This document shows positions 17,990 through 26,911 of a stretch of DNA of 64,000 nt, piece after piece. The DNA is from Dysgonomonas sp. BGC7 (lineage in GTDB: Bacteria > Bacteroidota > Bacteroidia > Bacteroidales > Dysgonomonadaceae). Both the position numbers and the translations under genes were made by a program. The stretch is taken from positions 1 through 64,000 of the forward strand of contig NZ_CVRP01000006.1 in the NCBI RefSeq assembly GCF_001261735.1. Reading direction: 5' to 3'. Every line of letters starts with the position of its first letter. Within the stretch, counting starts at the first letter, position 1. The notes beneath the pieces were generated by a model. It did no database searches and was not told the origin of the DNA. It saw only the letters and a program-made list of their open reading frames with translations.

Positions 17990-19801
17990 ATGATTTCAAA
18001 CTTTATAAAAAGAACTATTCACTTTATTTTATTATCTCTTGTTCCACTTCTCTCTTATGCACAATCTGAAGATAAAAATGAAAGTTATGCCGATAGTTTG
18101 ATGCAAATAGTGAATAAAACAAAAGGGAATGAAAAATTAGAAGCCTTGAGTAACCTTACGGACAGAATGGAATTAAGCTCTAAAGGATTGTTATATGTAA
18201 ATATGCTAGAAGAAGAAAGTATTAAACAAAAAAATGATCGAATGTTAGGAAAAGCTTATTTTCATAGAGCAAATCATAACTTTTTTGTAAAGAGGAAATT
18301 AGACAGTATTGAAGTATATCTAAATAAAGCAAAAGAATTAGGTTTTGAGGATACAGATCTAAAAATGACCCGTTTATTAATTGGAGCTTACATGCATAGT
18401 GCTAAATATACTTCTGCTTTATTTTTGTTGAAAGATATTTTAAGTAATGGAACGATACCAAAAAATTCAATAGAAGAGGGGCTTATTTATGGAGAGTTGG
18501 AACACGTTTATCGAGAATTGAGAAACTACGAAGGGGCTATAATTGCTGGTAATAAAAGTATAGAAGCTCTAAATCAATATGCAACTACTCATGCCAACTT
18601 CAATTTCGAATCTTATGCCGAATCTAAATTTAACACACTATGGGGTTTAATAGATTCATATAGACATACAAAAAGATTTTCAGAAGCTATCAACATGACA
18701 GATTCAGTTTTTACATTAATAAAGCAAGCAGATAAAGAAGCCAAGGATAAGTTTCATTATAAAGGATGGTTTCTGACTACTGCATTTCTAAAAAGAGCAT
18801 CTACATTTTTGGATGCCAATGATTTGCACAATGCAAGAATAAATCTCGATAGCGTTAAAAACAATCAGGACAGAATAATGTTTGATTATACCCGAAGCAG
18901 TTACATGTTTACAGAAGGAGTATATTATAGAAAAAAAGGAGATTTCAATAGATCATTAGAATATATAAATAGAGGATTTGCAATAACAGATGCAGAAAAA
19001 ATGAACACTGATGCTGTAATTCATGTAAATTTAACAAAAAGCGAAAGCTTGTATGGATTGGGAAAATTTTCTGATGCTTATGAACTGTTAGATGATATAT
19101 TTCAGAAAAAAGACTCTTTGGATGCAAAATATATGTTATCTCATTTATCTGAATTACAAACGATCTACGAAGTTAATCAAATGAAATCTGAGATAGAAGT
19201 AAAAACTGTTTCATTACAACGCACAAAGACTATCATACTTGCACTTAGTGGAGTTTTGCTATTATTATTGATTTTATTTATTGTAACTAAAAAAAATAAA
19301 AAAGAGAGAGAAAAAAGAAACAAAAAAATATACGAACAATATCAATTGATGAAGTCTTACTTAGGACAAATCAGGGAACAACGAGACCAATTGGCATTTT
19401 CAAGGCAGAAAGAAGAAGAAGATTCTGTAATAAATTGGGCTGAACGGGCGCACAGCTACCTTCTGGAAACAGAAGATTTTAAGAAAGAAGATCTGTCACG
19501 AGATAGCTTAGCTATTGCTTTAGGCACAAACAGGCAATACTTAATAGATGCAATAAAAACAGAAACAGGCAAAACATTTAAGGAATATATAAATAGTATT
19601 CGTGTAGAATATGCTTACGAAATTCTCATTACAGATAGTACAGCAAGTATAGAAAGTATATATATAGCAGCCGGATTCACAACTCGCAGTACATTTAACC
19701 GAGCCTTTAAAGAGCAATATGGAATGAGCCCCATAGAAATGAGAGAGGCATCCAGACAAAGAGAAGAAAATATTGTAAATAAAGTAAACGATATTAATTA
19801 A
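17990..19801 (+). CDS. Membrane-anchored TPR protein with C-terminal AraC-type DNA-binding domain
   Basis: A 603-residue protein. A signal peptide or N-terminal anchor (residues about 8-24, ending LSYAQ) is followed by TPR-like repeats through about residue 390 (EAINMTDSVFTLIKQA, FNRSLEYINRGFAITDAEKM, GLGKFSDAYELLDDIF). A membrane segment lies at about 412-430 (TIILALSGVLLLLLILFIV), then a basic coiled coil (about 433-475), then an AraC helix-turn-helix pair (about 490-590, SLAIALGTNRQYLIDAI, SIESIYIAAGFTTRSTFNRA). Such proteins are one-component membrane regulators of Bacteroidales: a periplasmic sensor and a cytoplasmic DNA-binding end. The target is unknown; the secreted-protein cassette to the right is a candidate. 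Confidence 0.88.
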   Translation: MISNFIKRTIHFILLSLVPLLSYAQSEDKNESYADSLMQIVNKTKGNEKLEALSNLTDRMELSSKGLLYVNMLEEESIKQKNDRMLGKAYFHRANHNFFVKRKLDSIEVYLNKAKELGFEDTDLKMTRLLIGAYMHSAKYTSALFLLKDILSNGTIPKNSIEEGLIYGELEHVYRELRNYEGAIIAGNKSIEALNQYATTHANFNFESYAESKFNTLWGLIDSYRHTKRFSEAINMTDSVFTLIKQADKEAKDKFHYKGWFLTTAFLKRASTFLDANDLHNARINLDSVKNNQDRIMFDYTRSSYMFTEGVYYRKKGDFNRSLEYINRGFAITDAEKMNTDAVIHVNLTKSESLYGLGKFSDAYELLDDIFQKKDSLDAKYMLSHLSELQTIYEVNQMKSEIEVKTVSLQRTKTIILALSGVLLLLLILFIVTKKNKKEREKRNKKIYEQYQLMKSYLGQIREQRDQLAFSRQKEEEDSVINWAERAHSYLLETEDFKKEDLSRDSLAIALGTNRQYLIDAIKTETGKTFKEYINSIRVEYAYEILITDSTASIESIYIAAGFTTRSTFNRAFKEQYGMSPIEMREASRQREENIVNKVNDIN

Positions 19802-19815
19802 ATATCATCGACAAT

Positions 19816-19851
19816 AAAAGTGAAGTGACTTATTAAAGCCACCTCACTTTT
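19816..19851. terminator. Bidirectional terminator between convergent genes
   Basis: AAAAGTGA pairs with TCACTTTT and the stem extends inward through GTG/CAC after one mismatch. A/T-rich arms give a U-run in both directions for the TPR/AraC gene and the beta-barrel gene. Confidence 0.8.
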
Positions 19852-19871
19852 GATTCAAGAGCAAGAATTAT

Positions 19872-20435
19872 TTAAAATTTATAAGCTATCCCTATTTTAA
19901 ATACAGCTAAATCGTAACCGAGTTCGGCCATTCCAGCCAATTTATCTGTAAAATAATATCTTGCTCCAAGAAAAGCTCCAAAATCAATGCCACTTGCAGA
20001 AGCACTATATCCATCATAAGCTCCGCTAGTACTTCCCGATACAATATCGTAACCAAGTGCGAGTCCGGCATAGGTATCTAACTTATCCACTAATTGGTAA
20101 TGGAGAGCACCTCTGGCTCCTATGATGAAATCGCTATACTTATACTTAAATTCAGAAATGTATCCTATACTATATTTGTATTCGGAAGAAGCATACCCAA
20201 CGTATCCTCCGACTCCCAATGAACTTTTACTGTCGAATAGCTCGTCAATAATACATACTTCAAATGAGCCTGTAATAGGAGGAATCTTTGTAGAATAGCC
20301 ACTACCTGTATGCAAGGTACTACCAAAACCAATACCCACATTGATAACCTTGTCATCTTTACTAAATGTGTTTTGTGCCGAAGCCACCATGAAGCTTGTA
20401 AGTATACAAACGAAAGTTAATACAATTTTTTTCAT
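19872..20435 (-). CDS. Outer-membrane beta-barrel protein
   Basis: A 187-residue protein with signal peptide MKKIVLTFVCILTSFMVASA-Q. Alternating aromatic/polar beta strands with glycine turns (VINVGIGFGSTLHTGSGYST, GLALGYDIVSGSTSGAYDGY, FLGARYYFTDKLAGMAELGY) end in a C-terminal IAYKF, typical of small eight-stranded porin-like proteins. It lies 41 bases downstream of the last gene of the duplicated cassette and could be co-transcribed with it. Function unknown. Confidence 0.85.
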   Translation of the reverse strand: MKKIVLTFVCILTSFMVASAQNTFSKDDKVINVGIGFGSTLHTGSGYSTKIPPITGSFEVCIIDELFDSKSSLGVGGYVGYASSEYKYSIGYISEFKYKYSDFIIGARGALHYQLVDKLDTYAGLALGYDIVSGSTSGAYDGYSASASGIDFGAFLGARYYFTDKLAGMAELGYDLAVFKIGIAYKF

Positions 20436-20476
20436 AACTGAATTTGCTAATTTGTTGAAATTAAAGAGTTTTATAT

Positions 20477-22090
20477 TTAATAATTCATATTGGTTATATT
20501 ATAATTCACAGGAATACTACAAGAGCCAACTTCAATAACCTTAACCCGTATTTTGTCTGTTAATACAGAGCCATTCGCCCTATATGGAGTCAGGGTTAGT
20601 GTATAACTACCTTGTTTGCTATAAGTATGCTTCAATACGTGAATGAGTACTGTCATATCTGTCGTGTATTCAATCGGAGAACCATCTCCAAAATCCCATG
20701 CCAGTTTATCTATCTGGTTTACCCCCGATCCGGAATTGACTTGTACCGAGATTGTTAATTCCATCTTTTGGCATACATCAGTAGGAGATAATTCTATTTC
20801 TTGCATAGCAAAGTAAGATGTTAAAAATGGAGGCAACCCAAAATTTGGTTTATATGTCGCATCAAAGAAGTTTGGTATAATAGCAGTCTCTGTTCCTCCT
20901 TCATTCGGATTTAATATTACATATAAATTTCGGCTGGCCGAACCATTATTGGGATGTATAGCAGTGAAATCAGCCCCTCCAATTCCATAAATTCTCCCAT
21001 CGGAAGCCAGTTGTAATGTCGTTACTAAAAAGTTTGATAACCCTCCCAGACTAGTAGTCCAATATAGCACCGGATTAAAAACATCCACTTCTTCTACACA
21101 GATTCCATTACTTCTTAACGAACCGATATAAACATATTTACTATCTTGAGAAAATTCTACTCCATATGGACCTAGTCCATAACCTAAAGGATCACTAAAT
21201 ACAGATGTTTTAATATCTGTAATTATTCCTGTTTTATTGTCAAATTTACCACGGGTAAAGTTTAATGAGTTGTAATCACACTGAGCAATGCGGGTTCCAT
21301 CAGGAGATATCTTTATATAGCCGATGGAACGTGATCCATATGCGACATACTCATCCAATCCGGGACGCTTATTTATTTCGTCTATATCGATGCCGGCATC
21401 CGATACAACAGCATATTCGCTAACACCCTGCGATGTAACTAAAAAAGAAAAGAAATAACGTTTTATACGGGTTACTATCCAATAATCTTTACCATTATAA
21501 TGTCCTGTGGCTGTTATATTTTCAGCAGTCCATTTTTTATCATATGATATAGGTGTACCATTGAGATACCCCTGTATGGGTATATTAGTGTTTTTTTCAA
21601 TAACAGCACCTAGTCCTCCATTCTCATTCATATCTACCAGCGAATAGCACAATCCGGGAGGTAAAATCCCCGGTCGGGGATGACCTGGTGTATTTAAGCT
21701 CCACTCTCGTCCGGGAACAGTGAATACATAATAAATATGAGATGAACCAGGTACCGGTATTGCCAATCCTGCATTGGTCGATGACAAATCTCCATATAAG
21801 TCTGTACCATTTTGCATTACAACCATATTTTTATCAAATATCGTTGAGCCATCAGAACTAAAAAGAAGATTTCCTTTTTTCTCTGATATAGAAAAACACC
21901 CCTCATATGTATTTATTGGCCCTGAAGCAAAAGTAGGCAGGCTGGATATTCCATTGATTGTTTGAGTATTGTTAAAATTCATCCCTGCTCTATAACCAAA
22001 ATACCAAAGATTAGCTTGTTTCTGTGCTGCTACTGATATTGTAGCCAATATTAAGGACAGGGTACATATAATATATTTAATATTTATCAT
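20477..22090 (-). CDS. Secreted propeller-like protein with C-terminal PKD domain (copy A)
   Basis: A 537-residue protein with a signal peptide (ending VAAQ). Residues about 25-400 look like a repeated beta-propeller: NLWYFGYRAGMNFN, NTYEGCFSISEKKGNLLFSS, DGSTIFDKNMVVMQNGTDLY, YIKISPDGTRIAQCDYNS, LASDGRIYGIGG. A PKD domain follows at about 425-520 (LAWDFGDGSPIEYT, HTYSKQGSYTLTLTPY). This arrangement is common in secreted Bacteroidota proteins, often type IX substrates, but no sorting domain is seen; it ends NITNMNY. It is paralogous to the gene at 22864-24510 and starts 4 bases after the preceding small secreted-protein gene. Role unknown. Confidence 0.8.
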   Translation of the reverse strand: MINIKYIICTLSLILATISVAAQKQANLWYFGYRAGMNFNNTQTINGISSLPTFASGPINTYEGCFSISEKKGNLLFSSDGSTIFDKNMVVMQNGTDLYGDLSSTNAGLAIPVPGSSHIYYVFTVPGREWSLNTPGHPRPGILPPGLCYSLVDMNENGGLGAVIEKNTNIPIQGYLNGTPISYDKKWTAENITATGHYNGKDYWIVTRIKRYFFSFLVTSQGVSEYAVVSDAGIDIDEINKRPGLDEYVAYGSRSIGYIKISPDGTRIAQCDYNSLNFTRGKFDNKTGIITDIKTSVFSDPLGYGLGPYGVEFSQDSKYVYIGSLRSNGICVEEVDVFNPVLYWTTSLGGLSNFLVTTLQLASDGRIYGIGGADFTAIHPNNGSASRNLYVILNPNEGGTETAIIPNFFDATYKPNFGLPPFLTSYFAMQEIELSPTDVCQKMELTISVQVNSGSGVNQIDKLAWDFGDGSPIEYTTDMTVLIHVLKHTYSKQGSYTLTLTPYRANGSVLTDKIRVKVIEVGSCSIPVNYNITNMNY

Positions 22091-22094
22091 TAGC

Positions 22095-22853
22095 CTATTT
22101 TATTATAAATACTACGTTAACAAATGAGTTTGCATCCACATCTAAGCTCTTTATTTTGTAGGTCATTACCCCATTTGCATTCACGCTCACACTCTCTATT
22201 ATTCTATTATCGTAGTAAGTGATAGCAAAATCCAACTCTGATCTTTTATAAAGGCTTCCTGAGTAAGGTGCAGGAATAGTAGACAATGCAGGATTACTGC
22301 TGATAAATGCCGTATTTCCTGTTTTGGTAAATTGATTTGCATATTGTGCATAAAGATCGTAAGTTAAAATAGAGCCAATGGTAGCCAATGGAATATTGAA
22401 CGATGGTGGTGAAAAATAACGGGAATCATCTTTTGTCTCCAGTTTCCATCTTCCTCCATCCCATATATAAACCCCTTGTCTGAATATTTTTTCTTTATTT
22501 GTTTCTGTACCCGGACTTACATAAATATTGTAGACCATAAGCCCTGCATGCTTTTCTTTTATTTTACTCGTAGTTGCATTTACCCACTCTGTATCAGTTG
22601 TGGGAATGAAAGGCTCCAAAGTATTCTTGTCAACAAGAAATACACGAGGTAATCCCAAACCTCCTTTAGTAGATGTTACATTATCCGAATTAGGCTCTTG
22701 TGTCTTTATTTCCAATAAAGATGCTCTCTCCGGAGGAACAGATGATCCTATTGTTACTTGTCCATATAGTACATTTACGACAAACAGAAATACGAATAAA
22801 CTAAGTGTTTTTATCAGATGTGAATAGTATTCTCTCATTATAGTTGTGTTCAA
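22095..22853 (-). CDS. Secreted protein of unknown function (copy A of a paralogous pair)
   Basis: A 252-residue protein; a start at MREYYSHLIK (22838) is equally plausible. The signal peptide ends near VLYGQ. The mature N-terminus VTIGSSVPPERASLLEIKT, then STKGGLGLPRVFLVD, HAGLMVYNIY and RQGVYIWDGGRWKL, is a pattern seen in many Bacteroidota secreted proteins of unknown role. The C-terminal half is a beta-rich domain ending VNVVFIIK. It is clearly paralogous along its length to the gene at 24531-25328, and it always precedes a PKD-propeller gene here. Confidence 0.72.
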   Translation of the reverse strand: MNTTIMREYYSHLIKTLSLFVFLFVVNVLYGQVTIGSSVPPERASLLEIKTQEPNSDNVTSTKGGLGLPRVFLVDKNTLEPFIPTTDTEWVNATTSKIKEKHAGLMVYNIYVSPGTETNKEKIFRQGVYIWDGGRWKLETKDDSRYFSPPSFNIPLATIGSILTYDLYAQYANQFTKTGNTAFISSNPALSTIPAPYSGSLYKRSELDFAITYYDNRIIESVSVNANGVMTYKIKSLDVDANSFVNVVFIIK

Positions 22854-22863
22854 GTAAATTTTA

Positions 22864-24510
22864 TTAATACTGATGAATATTAGGGTTGATAGGAAGAAGA
22901 CAGGATCGGACTTTTATCAATGCTGTTTTTTTCATTCCTTGCATTTCTACTCCATAAGCATCATATGCTGTAATGCTAAGATTGTAAGTTCCTATTTTAT
23001 CGTAAGTATAACTGACAGTTTTAGTTCCTATTCCAATATAACCGGGATCTAAGGGTGAAACATCAGGACTAAAAGTGAATATAGAATTTGGTTTTCCATC
23101 TCCGAAATCGACAACAATAGTTTTCATATCATCATATCCCTCTCCTCCATAAATTTGAAAGTCGAAAGAACTTGTATGATTGAAACAAGCTATAGCCTCA
23201 GGAAGTGGTATAATTTCGAACCTAAACCAAGGTGCTGCGGCAGTAGGAAGCCCCCATGAGAGATTTCCTGTAGTTATTATATTTTCTAATTTGTATATCC
23301 TTATATTAGTAGGATCATCAGGATTATCAATAACATACATGTTCTTATCAGAAAAAGATTGGGGAATATACATCCTTCCATCCGGAGCCAAACCTATTGC
23401 TCCTAAATGAGGATTACCCTCTGATTGGCCTTGTGGCTTGATAGGTAAGAAAGATGGGTTGAACTTAAAGGTATTTATAGGGTTCGTTGTTGTAGGATTC
23501 GCTAATAGAGCATCTATATCATAAATAGTCAGATTAGATCCATAAGGGCTAATTTCAGCACCAGATACACTTGTTAAATACAAGTATTTTCCATTTTTAC
23601 TAAACGCTACGCCATAGCCATGTCCATCATTATTTCTGGTTCCTAGCTTTTTTATATATCTATTACCAAATTTTCCTGTGCTATTATCAAACTCTCCGAA
23701 AACAAAATTCACAAGAGCATTCTCCTGACTTTCACCATAACAGTTCCACGCAAATTTACTTCCATTGGGGCTGAACACAATATAGCCATTGGGATACATA
23801 TCTGCACGTGGAGCAGAGCCAACGCTCACTATATAGTGTGGAGTATGCTGTACTCCATTTTTGTCTACTTTCCACACATTGAGGAATGCAGCATAGTTTG
23901 TTGATGGATCAAGGCCCCGCCCTACAGCTACAATCCAAAAATCTTCTCTATTGGAATGCCTTACTGCCGTCAATGTTTCTCCTAGCATCCCTCTACGACC
24001 TATTGATATCAAAATATTCTTTTTACCCGGCATTACATCTCCAAGACCTTGTCTAAGAGTCATATCTATGATAGAATAAGACAGATTGTCTGATATATTA
24101 GCACCCAAAGTAAAAGCAATATATTTATTATTATCTCCCGGATATGGTACTATAACTCCGGATTGGGAAGACGAAGAGTGCCCTGTAAGATCTCCATTGG
24201 CATTAGGCATCGGGGTTCCATTCTTGTCCCAAATTGTTATCCCATTCGAATAGAACAAGAGATTACCGTCTACATCTGATATGGCAAAACACCCTTCATG
24301 TGTATAAATAGAGGATGGTATTTCGGTCGGGATTCCAGATAGAGTTGCATCTACAGCCGTACCAAACAACCCTATAGCAGGAAAATCCCGAGTTGTTTTC
24401 CAAGTTAGACCAACATTACGGGAAAATAACCAATTGTAGTTTTCTTTCTGAGCATATAATCCTTGTCCCAAATATAAGAACGATAGTAACATCATTAGTG
24501 TCCGTTTCAT
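22864..24510 (-). CDS. Secreted propeller-like protein with C-terminal PKD domain (copy B)
   Basis: A 548-residue protein with signal peptide MKRTLMMLLSFLYLGQGLYAQ. It shares the layout of copy A: THEGCFAISDVDGNLLFYSN, GITIWDKNGTPMPNANGDL, SQSGVIVPYPGDNNKYIAFT, VFSPNGSKFAWNCYG, IGLAPDGRMYIPQ, then a PKD domain (VVDFGDGKPNSIFTFSPD, VSYTYDKIGTYNLSITAYDA). Both copies end in a short tail beginning with a Cys-rich RSCLLPI/GSCSIPV segment. The paralogs have diverged substantially, so the duplication is old. Confidence 0.8.
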   Translation of the reverse strand: MKRTLMMLLSFLYLGQGLYAQKENYNWLFSRNVGLTWKTTRDFPAIGLFGTAVDATLSGIPTEIPSSIYTHEGCFAISDVDGNLLFYSNGITIWDKNGTPMPNANGDLTGHSSSSQSGVIVPYPGDNNKYIAFTLGANISDNLSYSIIDMTLRQGLGDVMPGKKNILISIGRRGMLGETLTAVRHSNREDFWIVAVGRGLDPSTNYAAFLNVWKVDKNGVQHTPHYIVSVGSAPRADMYPNGYIVFSPNGSKFAWNCYGESQENALVNFVFGEFDNSTGKFGNRYIKKLGTRNNDGHGYGVAFSKNGKYLYLTSVSGAEISPYGSNLTIYDIDALLANPTTTNPINTFKFNPSFLPIKPQGQSEGNPHLGAIGLAPDGRMYIPQSFSDKNMYVIDNPDDPTNIRIYKLENIITTGNLSWGLPTAAAPWFRFEIIPLPEAIACFNHTSSFDFQIYGGEGYDDMKTIVVDFGDGKPNSIFTFSPDVSPLDPGYIGIGTKTVSYTYDKIGTYNLSITAYDAYGVEMQGMKKTALIKVRSCLLPINPNIHQY

Positions 24511-24530
24511 CTGTGTCTAGTGTGTATTTA

Positions 24531-25328
24531 TTAGTCTCTGATTATAAAAATGATATTTATAAATGATGTTGGTTTAGGATTCACTGATTTCACTCTATAC
24601 TTCATAATCCCGTCCGGATCTATGCCGGAAATAGTCAATACGGATTCATCGTAATGAATAACGACATAGTCCAATTCATTTTTACTGTAAAGTTTATCTG
24701 AAGATTTATCAGGGATCATGCCTAAAGTAGTATTACTGCTTGTGAAAAGGTTATTTCCAGATTTAGTAAATCGTTGTTGATAAACAGCATAAAGGTCGAA
24801 TACTAGGTCTGGATCATTTGCTTCCGATATAGCAGGTAGAGGAAGGTTAAACGGTGGGCAGGGAAAAAAAGATGTTTGAGGAGAACTTTTAAAAGCTAAG
24901 TCCCATTCTTCTCCGTTCCATGTATATATTCCTTGTCTAAATATTTTATTTCGATCAACTTCTGTATCGGATGAAGTATAAGTATTGTATACCATAAGCC
25001 CGATATGCTTATCTTTAATTTTGTTGATAGATGCATTTGCCCAATCAACATCCCCTATAGAAATAAAAGGTTCTAAAGTTGTTCTGTCCACAAGAGAGAC
25101 ACAGGGTAGTCCCAATCCACCCTTTGTAGAGGTTACATTACTTATATCTATAGAAGATACAGGAAAAGTGACTTCCTGAGTTTTCAGCTCTAATAAACTA
25201 CCTTTTGCCGGTGAAGTTAATGTACCTATTGTAATTTGTGCTTTTATAAAAACGCATGGGGCTAGTAACAAAAAGAAAATCACTAATTTCTTAGTGTATA
25301 AATTAATAATTCTGTCCAAATAGTTCAT
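24531..25328 (-). CDS. Secreted protein of unknown function (copy B of a paralogous pair)
   Basis: A 265-residue protein with an N-terminal hydrophobic signal (KLVIFFLLLAPCVFIKAQ). The mature part starts ITIGTLTSPAKGSLLELKT, with STKGGLGLPCVSLVDRTTLE, HIGLMVYNTYTSSDTEVDRN, IFRQGIYTWNGEEWDL and a terminus INIIFIIRD, all aligning with copy A. It is the first gene of a four-gene leftward operon (B-small, B-PKD, A-small, A-PKD) with gaps of 20, 10 and 4 bases. Function unknown. Confidence 0.72.
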   Translation of the reverse strand: MNYLDRIINLYTKKLVIFFLLLAPCVFIKAQITIGTLTSPAKGSLLELKTQEVTFPVSSIDISNVTSTKGGLGLPCVSLVDRTTLEPFISIGDVDWANASINKIKDKHIGLMVYNTYTSSDTEVDRNKIFRQGIYTWNGEEWDLAFKSSPQTSFFPCPPFNLPLPAISEANDPDLVFDLYAVYQQRFTKSGNNLFTSSNTTLGMIPDKSSDKLYSKNELDYVVIHYDESVLTISGIDPDGIMKYRVKSVNPKPTSFINIIFIIRD

Positions 25329-25707
25329 CTTTTGTGTAAATACATTTTGCTGTTTTTATTTTCAACAAAAATCGACAAAAACACAATATATCAGTATGTA
25401 TATACGCAAATTCAGTCTCGTTATTCAGCAAAATAACAATAGTGAACAGGCATCAACAGACACATATCCAAATAATTGCAATTTAGATGTATAGCTTTTG
25501 CAAATAGATATATAGCAACCGATAGACTCAGTCTTCTATCTTCCTACTTTTTTCTTTATCTCTATATCAATTATAATATTCTTTAAAGTACCTTTTTTGT
25601 AAATATAATATGTTAGCCTTAATATATTTTGGGCAAGTTTCAACAATAAGAAAATTTGTTATCAGGTGTAAAATATTACCGAAAAGTGAGGAGACTACTG
25701 TAAAAGG
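25329..25707. other. AT-rich intergenic region upstream of the secreted-protein operon
   Basis: No gene is supported. The region must contain the promoter of the leftward four-gene operon, but no convincing TAnnTTTG/TTTG pair was found. Confidence 0.5.
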
Positions 25708-25747
25708 AAAATCCTCCGTAAGTTTTTGTCTTACAGAGGATTTTTTT
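25708..25747. terminator. Long hairpin next to the left element repeat
   Basis: AAAATCCTC pairs with GAGGATTTT, and after one mismatch GTAAG pairs with CTTAC. A run of seven T follows on the plus strand, and A/T-rich arms allow termination both ways. It sits 8 bases from the tRNA-like repeat and may be the original terminator of the tRNA used as integration site (tRNA on the minus strand). Confidence 0.75.
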
Positions 25748-25755
25748 AGTTATTT

Positions 25756-25771
25756 GTGGTGCCACCAGGAA
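25756..25771. repeat. Left copy of the attachment-like direct repeat
   Basis: GTGGTGCCACCAGGAA, followed by TCG. The reverse complement (CGATTCCTGGTGGCACCAC) reads like the T-loop and acceptor 3' end of a tRNA, the usual core of tRNA-targeting tyrosine recombinases. No complete tRNA can be folded here. Confidence 0.65.
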
Positions 25772-25840
25772 TCGTTATTTTGATTTAAGTGACTTATATT
25801 CTTATAGATATGATTTCAAAAAAGCAGTATTCTCCCGCTA

Positions 25841-25853
25841 TTGCTCCACCAAA
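25841..25853 (+). repeat. Candidate integrase arm-type site, left end
   Basis: TTGCTCCACCAAA is repeated exactly, in the same orientation, at 44624-44636 near the other element end. Confidence 0.5.
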
Positions 25854-25970
25854 TTGTCGCATTACTTTGCGGTGAACTTCTTCACTACACATTTCCTATA
25901 ACAAAAATAGAAAATTTCATTGAAAATACATCCAATCTAATTAAAACAAAATAAATAATCTGTAAAGCAA

Positions 25971-26843
25971 TTATACTTCATTTGACACGATAGAAATGCG
26001 CCGAACTTTCACCTTATTTCGATATTCACTAGGAGAAATACCCGCATGTCTTTTAAAATAGCGACCTAAATAAGATTGATCTGGAAATTTGAGATCTTGA
26101 GCAATCTCCTGAATTGATAAGTCTGTAGACTGCAATAATATCTTTATTTCTAGAATAAAGCGTTTATCTATAATCTCTTTAGGAGATTCATGGGATGCCA
26201 ATTCATCTGTAATCATCCATAAATATCTGGTAGTTATGCACAACTGTTTTGCATAGAATAAAACATCTCGCTGTTCTCGACAATGCGTATCAAGTAAAGA
26301 AAGAAATTGATGATACAGCTCTTGCTTTCGACTATATTTTTTCGTCAAAAATCCAAAATGATCTTGAACTGCTCCATACAAATACATTAAATAATTCTGC
26401 ACGAAATTTCTCTGCATTTGCATTTGATACGGTTCATTATCTTGATTCTGGATCAAATCTGCCATATTCATCCAAATCTGAATATTCTTTAGATATTCAG
26501 ATTTATCTTCATGTATATAAAAAGGATATTCCAGCAGGAATCTTGAAAACGAGATGCCTAATCTCAAACCTACTTCATCGTATAATTCTTTCGAAAAGAT
26601 AAAAATCCTATTTGTGAAATCTTCTGTAGATTGCAACAAACAAAAAGTAGTGCCTGGCAATATAATCATCTCAGCATTTCTCTTTATTATGTGCTTCTGG
26701 ACACCAACAGAAATAACAGCTTCTCCTTCTGTGCAATAAAGAACAAGCACTCCTTCCAACTGATAAGGACAATCTAAAAACATTTTTAGATTAGACTCCC
26801 CGGACCAAAATTCTTTATTAAATAATAAAAATGCCGAATCCAT
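25971..26843 (-). CDS. AraC-family transcriptional regulator
   Basis: A 290-residue protein with an N-terminal cupin-like sensing domain (about 1-150, GVLVLYCTEGEAVISVGVQK) and a C-terminal AraC DNA-binding domain (about 185-285, IQEIAQDLKFPDQSYLGRYF, KRHAGISPSEYRNK). It lies 68 bases downstream of lpxC in the same direction and is the last gene of the cargo block. By position it probably controls the efflux or envelope genes; the ligand is unknown. Confidence 0.88.
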   Translation of the reverse strand: MDSAFLLFNKEFWSGESNLKMFLDCPYQLEGVLVLYCTEGEAVISVGVQKHIIKRNAEMIILPGTTFCLLQSTEDFTNRIFIFSKELYDEVGLRLGISFSRFLLEYPFYIHEDKSEYLKNIQIWMNMADLIQNQDNEPYQMQMQRNFVQNYLMYLYGAVQDHFGFLTKKYSRKQELYHQFLSLLDTHCREQRDVLFYAKQLCITTRYLWMITDELASHESPKEIIDKRFILEIKILLQSTDLSIQEIAQDLKFPDQSYLGRYFKRHAGISPSEYRNKVKVRRISIVSNEV

Positions 26844-26911
26844 ATTTTACTTGATACGTTAATTAAAATAAGATATAGTCAAAGATAATATATTCTAACT
26901 CAGATTTTCCT

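Noticed and set aside
20477-25328. Type IX secretion substrates
   Set aside because: PKD-propeller architecture is common among such substrates, but no C-terminal sorting domain was found in any of the four proteins, so the export route is left open.
25756-25850. A complete tRNA on the minus strand at the left repeat
   Set aside because: Only the T-loop-to-acceptor-like end is present; no D-arm, anticodon arm or 5' acceptor can be folded from the flanking sequence.
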